In this document: positions 57,323-64,000 of the stretch, piece by piece
Position numbering within the stretch: position 1 is the first letter of the stretch
How the letters are laid out: every line of letters starts with the position of its first letter
Assembly: GCF_000691145.1 (NCBI RefSeq)
Contig: NZ_ASJC01000003.1
Location: forward strand, 310,001-374,000
Origin: Bacillus altitudinis 41KF2b
GTDB taxonomy: Bacteria; Bacillota; Bacilli; Bacillales; Bacillaceae
Direction of reading: 5' to 3'
DNA: 64,000 bases
Notes under the pieces: model-generated
Database searches by the model: none
What the model was told of the DNA's origin: nothing
Seen by the model: only the letters and a program-made list of their open reading frames with translations
Position numbers and translations under genes: made by a program

Positions 57323-57569
57323 GCCCCCTGTAATGCCATTCTGCTGTTCCGTCATAATCCATGTAAAAGGTCTATTCTCTCTAACGAAGAAAAAAAGCTT
57401 GTTTCTTCCATTATATGTGAATGACCCAAAAACAATCTTGATGCATTGGAATCATTTTCACCTAATCCATATTAACTATTTTTGTCATTTTATGAATTAT
57501 CCTCAAATGATCCCTTCTTTTTCTAATGAAAAGTCTCCTTACTTACTCTATTCTAATGGAGGACAAACT

Positions 57570-57677
57570 ATGATGACAAATTTAACAAAGCGATTGCAAT
57601 CATTGAAACAGAACATATGTTATGTTACGTTTAAAAAGAATTCATTTGGTTTCAAAAAAACCATCTTAAATGTCTAA
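57570..57677 (+). CDS. Possible 35-residue basic peptide upstream of ytvA
   Basis: A short ORF beginning with two ATG codons behind a good ribosome site (GGAGG, 7 nt). It encodes 35 residues rich in Lys and Thr/Asn ([15 protein letters not shown] through [11 protein letters not shown]) and ends 23 bp before ytvA. No family recognised. It could be a leader peptide or a small co-expressed protein; alternatively the ribosome site may be chance in an AT-rich region. The remainder of 57323-57569 holds no gene that I can support. Confidence 0.45.
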   Translation: MMTNLTKRLQSLKQNICYVTFKKNSFGFKKTILNV

Positions 57678-57700
57678 TAGTAGCAGCAAAGGAGGGTAAT

Positions 57701-58504
57701 ATGGTCAGCTCGAACATCTTCGGATTGCAAAAACAGCTTGAACTCATAAAAAAAGCGCTGGATCATGCGCGGATTGGTGTTGTCATTACAGACCCTTCTT
57801 TAGAGGATAACCCTATCGTTTATGTGAATCATGGCTTTACACAAATGACTGGATACAAACCAGATGAGATTCTTGGACGTAATTGTCGATTCCTCCAAGG
57901 AAAAGACACAAATCAAGAGCAACTTGCCTTAATACGTCACGGAATTCAAAACAAAACACCTATTACCACACAGCTCAAAAATTATAAAAAAGACGGTACT
58001 TTTTTTTGGAATGAACTCAATATAGATCCTCTATACATTGAACAAGATGACAAAACATTTTTTATTGGCTTTCAAAAGGACATTACAAAGCAGAAAGAAT
58101 ATGAACAACTCCTAGAAGATTCCTTACAGGAAGTCACCTCTCTGTCGACGCCAATTGTCCCAATCAAAAATGGTGTTTCCGCTCTTCCACTCATCGGAAA
58201 ATTATCAGAAGAACGCTTTGATGCCATCGTCGCGAAGTTAACTTGTATATTAGAAGATTCAAAGGATGATTATTTAATTGTCGATCTTTCTGGTTTAATT
58301 GATGTCGATGATTCCGTTGCAGCGCGAATTTTCAAACTGCATCACCTGCTGAACTTAACTGGAACTGAACTCATCATCACTGGGATCAAACCACAGCTTG
58401 CGATGAAAATGAAAGACTTAGATACAGACTTCCAGAATACGATCACTTATTTAACGGTAAAAGAAGCAATCAAAGGATTGCCATTAGCTGAAAACCCTGT
58501 ATAA
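57701..58504 (+). CDS. ytvA: YtvA, LOV-domain blue-light photoreceptor
   Basis: 267-residue blue-light receptor that activates the general stress response through the stressosome (RsbRST). The LOV domain (about 26-126) has the flavin-adduct cysteine C62 in GRNCRFLQG, the same number as in B. subtilis YtvA, plus [16 protein letters not shown] and [16 protein letters not shown]. The STAS domain is at about 150-258 ([28 protein letters not shown]). A J-alpha coiled-coil linker connects them. ATG 57701 lies behind AAAGGAGGG. The terminator overlaps the stop codon. Confidence 0.95.
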   Translation: MVSSNIFGLQKQLELIKKALDHARIGVVITDPSLEDNPIVYVNHGFTQMTGYKPDEILGRNCRFLQGKDTNQEQLALIRHGIQNKTPITTQLKNYKKDGTFFWNELNIDPLYIEQDDKTFFIGFQKDITKQKEYEQLLEDSLQEVTSLSTPIVPIKNGVSALPLIGKLSEERFDAIVAKLTCILEDSKDDYLIVDLSGLIDVDDSVAARIFKLHHLLNLTGTELIITGIKPQLAMKMKDLDTDFQNTITYLTVKEAIKGLPLAENPV

Positions 58505-58520
58505 ACAGGGTTTTTTTAAT
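58489..58520 (+). terminator. Terminator of ytvA
   Basis: AAAACCCTGT (58491-58500) and ACAGGGTTTT (58505-58514) with ATAA as loop, which contains the stop codon. Confidence 0.88.
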
Positions 58521-58588
58521 TGAACCGCTCCCCAAAATGGAAAAATGAGGTATGATAGGTATAAATAGCGATATAGGGGGGCTGCCAG

Positions 58589-59287
58589 ATGATGATGTTA
58601 CTCATCATAGGTCTTTTATGTATTTGTTTCGCCATAGGATATGCCGTCAATTTCTTATTACTTAAACACCAAAATCAACAAATCTTTTCAAAAAAACTCT
58701 TCTATCCTTTTTTGACCATTGGTCTTGTTTTTTCTATTATGTCATTACCGTTTGCCGGCACAGGTGCTCCGAAAGCACAAGCAGATCCATCTTCTGAACA
58801 GCTGCTGAAAGAGCAAAAACAATTAGCATCTGACCTTTCTCGTCTAAAGGAAGACAAAGAAACGCTGACGGCCTCTTTAGAAGACGTGACCAAAGAAAAA
58901 GAAAAGCTATCCAAGAAATTAGAAACCATCACCTCCGAAAAGAAGACAGTCAAACAGCAAGAAAAAACCATCCATGAGCTTGAAGAGAAAATAGACAAGC
59001 TCACCTCTACAAACGAAACACTCAAAAAAGAACACCAGAAAGTAAACAAAGACACCACGTCATCGGCCCAGCGATCTGCTCCTAAAGATGATGGGGCCAA
59101 TACTAGCGGTCATGAGTCACAAAAAGAAACAAAAAAAGAATCTGCCGCCTGTAATATTAAAGGAAGTGTCAACGGCATATATCACACACCGAGCAGCAGA
59201 TACTACTCACGGACAAAAAACGTGACCAAAATGTTCTGCTCCGTAGAAGAAGCTGAGCGTGCAGGGTACCGGGCACCAAAGCAATAG
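58589..59287 (+). CDS. yttA: YttA, membrane-anchored coiled-coil protein
   Basis: 232-residue protein with two N-terminal membrane helices (about 3-25 and 40-58), then a long Lys/Glu coiled coil (about 65-150, with heptads such as [28 protein letters not shown]) and a Cys-containing C-terminal domain ([41 protein letters not shown]). This terminal motif, with two Cys and an aromatic repeat, is found at the end of several Bacillus surface or nuclease-like proteins and resembles a metal-binding or Ada-like zinc fold. Probably a surface-exposed domain on a stalk; function unknown. B. subtilis YttA is similar in size. Confidence 0.82.
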   Translation: MMMLLIIGLLCICFAIGYAVNFLLLKHQNQQIFSKKLFYPFLTIGLVFSIMSLPFAGTGAPKAQADPSSEQLLKEQKQLASDLSRLKEDKETLTASLEDVTKEKEKLSKKLETITSEKKTVKQQEKTIHELEEKIDKLTSTNETLKKEHQKVNKDTTSSAQRSAPKDDGANTSGHESQKETKKESAACNIKGSVNGIYHTPSSRYYSRTKNVTKMFCSVEEAERAGYRAPKQ

Positions 59288-59303
59288 ACATCTTTTGACG
59301 ATA

Positions 59304-59346
59304 AAAAAACCTCCTGTCAGCCCAATATAGGTACAGGAGGTTCTTC
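59304..59346. terminator. Bidirectional terminator between yttA and ytrF
   Basis: AACCTCCTGT (59309-59318) and ACAGGAGGTT (59333-59342), with AAAAAAA on the left for the minus strand. Confidence 0.88.
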
Positions 59347-59347
59347 T

Positions 59348-60658
59348 TTAAATTTCTCTTCTTAATGCTGTTAATACATTCGTTTTTGTCGCCTTACGTG
59401 CTGGATTGAGTCCAGAAATAATGGCGACTCCTGCACTAATCACTGTTGCTGTGACCACAAGGCTTAGCGGAATATAGGAGAAGGTGATCGAGAATTGATC
59501 ACTGGATCCCCCTTCAGACATAGAAGACAAAATTGCTGGAATGATTAAATTCACTGCAAAACTAACGATGTACGAGATGATAATCCCGATGATCGATCCA
59601 ATTACCCCAATATAAGCACTTTCCATGAGGAACATTCGCTTAATAATAGAAGGATTCGCACCGATGGCTTTCATGATCCCAATCTCTTGTGTCCGCTCTG
59701 TTACGGCCATTGTCATCGTATTGAAAATGCCGATCGCCGAAATAATGACCGCAATACATCCAACAAAGATGAGTCCAATTTTAAAGACTGTAAAGAACAT
59801 ATCCATTCCTTCAAGCTGATTCGTCACAGAGATGACTTGATAGCCGTCATCTGTCAGCTTATCTGTGAGCGTACCGACATTGTCGAACTTATCAGCATAG
59901 ACAGACGTCATTTTTTCGACATTTCCTGCATCAGGAGACAGATCGAGCACTTGACTAAATTCTTTTTCATAAGCATTCGGAATAAGAATTTTATGATCCT
60001 GCTGCCACTCCAAATTCGGTTTCTTCAATACACCGACGACACGGAAATCGAACGTCTTTTCTTTCACCACTTCATTTTCTTCATTCAGTTTCGGCACCTT
60101 GATTTGAATGACTTTGTTTAAAATTTCCTTCGTATAGCCTTTTGGCTCTTCCGGTGTCTCTTCACCATTTGATGTCTGATTCATTTCTTTTTCATAGTCT
60201 TTTCGTTCTTTTTCCGTCCAAAGTTGTTCTGCCATTTGATACCCAACTACAATTTCATTCGCCGATGTTGGGACTTTTCCACGGTCTAGTTCAAGGCCTG
60301 CCTCTTTTTCTTCTTTCATATCTGTCAGTACAGCCTGCGTATCACTTGAGCGATTATCGAGCTCGACGTGAACCGATGGAATGATTGACGTTCTTGCAAC
60401 GACAGATTTCGCATGATCATATTTCTTTAAATCGTCAACCTTGACGTCACCTTTTTCTTTGCCTAACACTTTAATTTCTGTGATGATTTGTTGTTTCATG
60501 ATTTCATCTTGAGCCGATTTTTGCAGACCAAAACCAACTGACGCTAGAACGATTAAGAAAGAGCATGCCATTGTCGTTGCAAGTATGGTCATAAACACAC
60601 GCAATCTATTTTTCTTCATATTTCTTCTGATGAATTTGACCTGATCTCTAAATTTCAA
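59348..60658 (-). CDS. ytrF: YtrF, ABC transporter permease (MacB/FtsX type)
   Basis: 436-residue permease with the MacB/FtsX layout: an N-terminal helix (VFMTILATTMACSFLIVLASVGF), a large extracellular domain (about 45-290) and three C-terminal helices (GLIFVGCIAVIISAIGIFNTMTMAVTERTQEIGIMKAIGA motif). Part of the YtrBCDEF transporter, which in B. subtilis is induced by cell-wall antibiotics and helps in acetoin use and biofilm/wall properties. Its start overlaps the end of ytrE by 11 nt. Mechanotransmission type, probably not classic import. Confidence 0.92.
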   Translation of the reverse strand: MKFRDQVKFIRRNMKKNRLRVFMTILATTMACSFLIVLASVGFGLQKSAQDEIMKQQIITEIKVLGKEKGDVKVDDLKKYDHAKSVVARTSIIPSVHVELDNRSSDTQAVLTDMKEEKEAGLELDRGKVPTSANEIVVGYQMAEQLWTEKERKDYEKEMNQTSNGEETPEEPKGYTKEILNKVIQIKVPKLNEENEVVKEKTFDFRVVGVLKKPNLEWQQDHKILIPNAYEKEFSQVLDLSPDAGNVEKMTSVYADKFDNVGTLTDKLTDDGYQVISVTNQLEGMDMFFTVFKIGLIFVGCIAVIISAIGIFNTMTMAVTERTQEIGIMKAIGANPSIIKRMFLMESAYIGVIGSIIGIIISYIVSFAVNLIIPAILSSMSEGGSSDQFSITFSYIPLSLVVTATVISAGVAIISGLNPARKATKTNVLTALRREI

Positions 60659-61346
60659 TGGACTGATCCCCTTTCTTTAATACACCATCATGAAGCTGGA
60701 ACGTTGTGTCTGCGATTGAAGCGACTTCATCGTCATGTGTAATGATGACAAATGTAATTCCTTTTTCACGATTAAGCTGCTGGATAAAGGCTAGAATTTC
60801 TCCTTCAGTTTCTGAATCCAGACTACCTGTTGGCTCATCCGCTAAAATAATAGACGGATTAAGGATCAAGGCTCTTGCAATACTCACACGCTGCTGCTGT
60901 CCACCTGACAGTTCATTAGGATAATGTCCTGCGTGATGTTCAAGACCAACTCGTTTCAGCATTTCCTTTACTTTCACTTTTCGCTCAGACGGCTTCACAC
61001 CTTTTAAAGTGAGCGGAAGTTCAACGTTCTCATATGTTGTTAAACTCCCGATCAATTGAAAGCTTTGAAAGATAAAGCCAAAATGATCTAACCGAAAGTC
61101 TGCCCATTCCTTCTCATTAAAGCCGGTCACATTGGTGCCATCAACCATAATTTGTCCGCTTGTTGGCGTAATATATCCCGATATTAAATTCAGTAAAGTT
61201 GATTTCCCCGAACCGCTTCGTCCGACGATACATGCAATTTCGCCTCTTTTAATAGACAAGTCAATGTCTTTGAGCACAGGAATCTCGTTCTCCCTGCCCT
61301 TTTTCCCAATTTTAAACACATGATCTAACGATTGAATTTGAATCAT
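60648..61346 (-). CDS. ytrE: YtrE, ABC transporter ATP-binding protein
   Basis: 232-residue ATPase of the MacB/LolD group. Walker A GRSGSGKST (about 42-50), Q-loop FIFQSFQLIGSLT, signature LSGGQQQRVSIA, Walker B ILADEPTGSLDSETE and the H-loop HD are all intact. It partners with YtrF (11-nt overlap). ATG 61346 behind GGGGAG. Regulated by YtrA with the rest of the operon. Confidence 0.93.
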   Translation of the reverse strand: MIQIQSLDHVFKIGKKGRENEIPVLKDIDLSIKRGEIACIVGRSGSGKSTLLNLISGYITPTSGQIMVDGTNVTGFNEKEWADFRLDHFGFIFQSFQLIGSLTTYENVELPLTLKGVKPSERKVKVKEMLKRVGLEHHAGHYPNELSGGQQQRVSIARALILNPSIILADEPTGSLDSETEGEILAFIQQLNREKGITFVIITHDDEVASIADTTFQLHDGVLKKGDQSIEI

Positions 61347-61367
61347 CTCTACTCCCCTGCTCTCTGT

Positions 61368-62363
61368 TTATCTTTTTCGATAGATTAAGAAATAACTCGT
61401 CAGCGCGCCTACAGCTCCACCGATTAACATGCCAGCGATATAACCAAAAATGGAATTGTCTGAAGAAAATCCAACCCAGCCAAATCCTAGAACACCGAAG
61501 GCAATGACCAATATCTGAATGGGCCTATCCATTTTAGGGTAAACAAAGAATCGTCCATTTCGTTCAACTGGATGTTTAATAAAACTAAACAAACCAATGA
61601 GATAAAATACGATTAGCATCACAATTGGCACGATGAATTCTACACCTGTAAACCAAATTGGATTTTCAACTAAATTTCGAAATTGAAAACGGTCTGTTAT
61701 ATAAGTAATTGGAGCTATGGGCATAATAAAGTAGTCATAACTGATATCAACCCAACTTCTATCCGTTTTTAATAAATAGTCTAAATGAAACATCGGTAGC
61801 CAAATTAATAAATAAGGTAAAATTGATGTACTGAATGTAACAATGGCTTGACTAATTGCGCTTCCTGTTAAAGCACCTGCTGCAAGACACAAACTATAAA
61901 ACATTAAGGTGGACACAAGTGCAATCAAATAACCACTGTTAAACGCAATCGTATATTGTGGTTGAATGCATAAAATGAGTATATAAGTAAAGACATATGA
62001 CAATACATGAACAAGCGTGATAATTCCGGCACCTAGGAAAAACTTTGTGTGATAAATGGTCGTTCTGCTAAACGGCAAAGATAAAGTAAAATCAATTTGC
62101 CCTTTATTTCTTTCAAAACCCAACTGGGTAATTGCAAAAATTAAACTCATCGTCCATGAAAAGGTGATAAACATATCAGAACCGAAATCATAATAAAAGT
62201 AATTATCGAGTGGTGTACAAGTCGGATCGTTTAAACAAGTTTGAAAGGATGAGTATCCCATTAAAAAGGATAATGGCGTCGCAAAGACCGCAACAAGCAT
62301 CACTAAAATGAATGTCAGCTCAGACTGCTTCCATTCCTTATATAACAATTGCCGCTTTACCAT
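61368..62363 (-). CDS. ytrC: YtrC/YtrD-type ABC membrane protein
   Basis: 331-residue ABC-2-like membrane protein with six to seven hydrophobic segments. It starts with the conserved LLYKEWKQSELTFILVMLV, has an extracellular loop with two cysteines (CLNDPTC), and a C-terminal pair of helices. B. subtilis has two such adjacent genes, ytrC and ytrD; only one is present here, and I call it ytrC without being able to separate it from ytrD. It overlaps ytrB by 7 nt and is followed by ytrE 21 bp later. Confidence 0.82.
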   Translation of the reverse strand: MVKRQLLYKEWKQSELTFILVMLVAVFATPLSFLMGYSSFQTCLNDPTCTPLDNYFYYDFGSDMFITFSWTMSLIFAITQLGFERNKGQIDFTLSLPFSRTTIYHTKFFLGAGIITLVHVLSYVFTYILILCIQPQYTIAFNSGYLIALVSTLMFYSLCLAAGALTGSAISQAIVTFSTSILPYLLIWLPMFHLDYLLKTDRSWVDISYDYFIMPIAPITYITDRFQFRNLVENPIWFTGVEFIVPIVMLIVFYLIGLFSFIKHPVERNGRFFVYPKMDRPIQILVIAFGVLGFGWVGFSSDNSIFGYIAGMLIGGAVGALTSYFLIYRKR

Positions 62364-63235
62364 CTGCGTTTCCCTCCAAACTTTGCAATGAATACTTCTT
62401 CTAAATTTACAGGCAGTTCATGCCAGACTTTTGGTTCAAGCGATTTCAAATACTCTTTTGCTTCTTCATCTGTTTTGAGTACAAGTGCTGTATAGAACAC
62501 ACCCGCTTGATCTAAGATGGCAACGCCTTTTTTTCTAATACTTAAGTTCATATCCTCTTCAAATGCCATCTGGATTTTGACGTAGTCATTCTTTAATTCA
62601 TCTAAATCCATAACACTTGTGAGCTGATTTCCTTCCAAAAACCCGATTCGGTTACACATACGCTCAATATCCTCTAAACGGTGCGATGTAATTAAAATCG
62701 TTGTTTGTCGTTCTGCCACCTCGTCAATCATCAGCTGAAGAACGTCATTTCTTGTGACTGCATCAATCCCGTCTGTCGGCTCATCTAACAAAATGACTGC
62801 TGGTTTGATGGCAAAACTTAAAATGAGAGACAGCTGTTTCTTTAAACCTGTCGACAATTCACGGTATTTCACTTTTTCCGGAATCTCATACCGGTTCACA
62901 AGCTCATTGGCATATGTCACGTCAAACTTTGGATACAGTTGTTTTAACAGCTTTACAAGCTGTCCATAATTGTACCGGTCAAAGTAGGGATTTACGACTG
63001 GCATATACACAATATTTTGCTTCACTAACGGGTGGTCTTTTACGAGTACATCTTTAAAATAAATCTCTCCTTCATCTGGAAGAAGGATTTGCTGAATCAA
63101 GCGAAGAAGTGTTGTTTTACCAGAGCCATTCCGGCCAAGCAGACCAAAGATCTCTCCTTCGCCTATCTTGAAGGAAACGTTGCTGAGTACTTCACGTCCA
63201 TTTAATTTCTTTGATACATTTCTGACCTCAATCAA
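62357..63235 (-). CDS. ytrB: YtrB, ABC transporter ATP-binding protein
   Basis: 292-residue ATPase of the ABC-2 partner type. Walker A GRNGSGKTT, signature-like ELSTGLKKQLSLI (degenerate LSGGQ with L-S-T-G), Walker B VILLDEPTDGIDAV and a C-terminal extension (about 220-292) typical of this subfamily. TTG 63235 is the start with AAAGGAGG 8 nt upstream; it overlaps the ytrA stop by 8 nt and ytrC by 7 nt, so the three are translationally coupled. Confidence 0.92.
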   Translation of the reverse strand: MIEVRNVSKKLNGREVLSNVSFKIGEGEIFGLLGRNGSGKTTLLRLIQQILLPDEGEIYFKDVLVKDHPLVKQNIVYMPVVNPYFDRYNYGQLVKLLKQLYPKFDVTYANELVNRYEIPEKVKYRELSTGLKKQLSLILSFAIKPAVILLDEPTDGIDAVTRNDVLQLMIDEVAERQTTILITSHRLEDIERMCNRIGFLEGNQLTSVMDLDELKNDYVKIQMAFEEDMNLSIRKKGVAILDQAGVFYTALVLKTDEEAKEYLKSLEPKVWHELPVNLEEVFIAKFGGKRRW

Positions 63236-63620
63236 CTTGGTTTCCTCCTTTTAGACTTGAGCCGATCTCCTCCAACCACTCTTTGAGTTGATGAATATCA
63301 ATACCGGCATAATGAGCTTCAATAATGAGTTGCCTTAATTGCTCCTTCATCTCTAACACCTTCCCTTCATTCAGCTTTAACTGTGCACCTTCTGTCACAT
63401 ACGTTCCACGGCCTCTTAATGTTTCAATAATTCCTTCCCGTTCAAGCTCTTTATACGCTTTGCTGACGGTGTTTGGATTCGCAATAATAATGGTGGCAAG
63501 CTCTCTCACAGAGGGCAGTTTGTCACCTGGTTTCATCACGCCTTTTAAGCACAAAATTTTTAACTGCTCAATGATTTGTTCATATATTGGTGCAGCGCTT
63601 CTTGGATCTATTTGAATCAT
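63228..63620 (-). CDS. ytrA: YtrA, GntR-family repressor of the ytr operon
   Basis: 130-residue regulator of the YtrA subfamily of GntR proteins. It has an N-terminal winged helix (PIYEQIIEQLKILCLKGVMKPGDKLPSVRELATIIIANPNTVSKAYKELEREGIIETLRGRGTYV) and a short C-terminal helical dimerisation module. B. subtilis YtrA represses ytrGABCDEF and ywoBCD and is relieved by wall antibiotics. The ATG 63620 has GAGGGAG just upstream and gives the B. subtilis length; an ATG seven codons earlier overlaps the end of the small gene before it. Its perfect operator is at 63852-63876. Confidence 0.94.
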   Translation of the reverse strand: MIQIDPRSAAPIYEQIIEQLKILCLKGVMKPGDKLPSVRELATIIIANPNTVSKAYKELEREGIIETLRGRGTYVTEGAQLKLNEGKVLEMKEQLRQLIIEAHYAGIDIHQLKEWLEEIGSSLKGGNQVD

Positions 63621-63637
63621 GATGGCTCCCTCTTTTC

Positions 63638-63817
63638 TCATTCATGCTTTTGCAGTCCTATCGCTTGATCATGTCCTTGCATTAAAGGGACCGAATTTGG
63701 AATAAAATCTTTTTGAACTTCAAAACCAATGAAAACGAGAACGAAAAAAAATGTACATGCTAACGCAACAGCCAGCACCATCCACTTTAAATTGATTGGT
63801 TTTTTTTCTTTTTTCAT
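63638..63817 (-). CDS. ytrG: YtrG-like small membrane protein
   Basis: 59-residue protein found by reading the strand; too short for usual ORF cut-offs. It has a basic N-terminus (MKKEKKPINLKW), one transmembrane helix (about 13-32, MVLAVALACTFFFVLVFIGF) and an outward C-terminal tail. ATG 63817 follows GAAAGGTG at 7 nt. It is the first gene of the ytr operon and overlaps the alternate ytrA start. B. subtilis has a small ytrG in the same place; homology is by position and size. Confidence 0.75.
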   Translation of the reverse strand: MKKEKKPINLKWMVLAVALACTFFFVLVFIGFEVQKDFIPNSVPLMQGHDQAIGLQKHE

Positions 63818-63841
63818 GGTTAAACACCTTTCTTCACGTTT

Positions 63842-63895
63842 AAGTGTCTATAGTGTATTAGTTGATGTAGTACACTTAATACAATATAGACACTT
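63842..63895. promoter_or_regulatory. YtrA operator nested in a larger inverted repeat
   Basis: AGTGTA (63852-63857) and TACACT (63871-63876) are separated by exactly 13 bp, the AGTGTA-N13-TACACT site reported for YtrA. It sits inside a second, nearly perfect inverted repeat: arms 63842-63860 and 63877-63895 agree in 18 of 19 bases (AAGTGTCTATA ... TATAGACACTT). Confidence 0.9.
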
Positions 63896-63909
63896 GATTG
63901 AAAAGTCAA
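63881..63909 (-). promoter_or_regulatory. Promoter of the ytrG operon
   Basis: TTGACT (63904-63909) and TATTGT (63881-63886) with a 17-bp spacer on the minus strand. The -10 box and start site lie within the YtrA inverted repeat, so binding would block RNA polymerase. From 63910 to the window end no gene is seen. Confidence 0.75.
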
Positions 63910-64000
63910 GGGACTCTAGAAAAAAATAGGCAGACGAACCAGATAAAATTTACGAAACTACTCAAAAGCATTCGTGAAGTCAGGTTTGCTTCTGGTTTAG

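Noticed and set aside
57210-57677. 155-codon plus-strand open frame overlapping ytvB
   Set aside because: No ribosome site, antisense to ytvB, low-complexity translation. Only its last 36 codons, with their own ribosome site, are kept as a candidate.

Overview
This window is a chromosomal segment of a low-GC Gram-positive Bacillus, most likely of the Bacillus pumilus / safensis / altitudinis group. The gene order follows the tyrS to ytrA arc of the Bacillus subtilis chromosome almost gene for gene, and the proteins are close to, but clearly not identical with, the B. subtilis versions I remember. Ribosome sites are strong GGAGG types, TTG and GTG starts are common, and intrinsic terminators, T-boxes, CcpA (cre), PurR, SigB and SigE type sites can be read directly. 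I see no rRNA, tRNA, CRISPR array, prophage or insertion sequence.

Layout. 1-10 kb: tyrS behind a tyrosine T-box, acsA divergent from acuABC (acetate activation and its control by acetylation/deacetylation), ccpA, the DAHP synthase gene aroA, and the SigB stress operon ytxGHJ. 10-20 kb: murC, the DNA translocase sftA, ytpR, ytpQ, ytpP, a PfoR/EIIC-like membrane protein gene, ytoQ, the M42 aminopeptidase gene ytoP, ytzB. 20-36 kb: malS, the lactonase-like ytnP, trmB, ytzH, ytmP, ytlR, ytlQ, ytlP (thpR), ytkP, a structured repeat-like element, a peptidase E gene, ytjP, pbuO with a PurR-type operator, ytzE, ytzG, ytgP. 35-40 kb: ytfP, a small membrane protein gene, opuD, a CbrC-family gene, cse60, a rhodanese gene.

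40-54 kb is the main accessory region, for rhamnogalacturonan-derived sugars: yteU-yteT-yteS-yteR-yteP transcribed leftward, the divergent regulator gene ytdP, and a second leftward block ytaP-ytbQ-ytcP-ytcQ. YteP, YtcP and YtcQ look like the two permeases and binding lipoprotein of one ABC importer, but they are separated by an unrelated ytcD/ytbD/ytbE module (HxlR regulator, MFS exporter, aldo-keto reductase). A perfect cre box lies just upstream of ytcP, so CcpA encoded at 6-7 kb probably controls this locus as well as acsA/acuABC. 54-64 kb: leuS behind a leucine T-box, ytvB, the LOV photoreceptor gene ytvA, yttA, and the ytrGABCEF ABC transporter operon with a textbook YtrA operator.

Compared with B. 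subtilis as I recall it, several genes are absent from their usual places: motPS after ccpA, amyX between ytmP and ytlR, the biotin genes next to ytbQ, and one of the ytrC/ytrD pair. The items I find least explained are the 127-nt self-complementary element at 28.6-28.74 kb, the EIIC-like membrane protein translationally overlapping a thioredoxin-like protein gene, a 35-codon ORF with a good ribosome site before ytvA, and two palindromes sharing a 12-bp core 32 kb apart. I did not find an obviously new multi-gene system such as a defence island.
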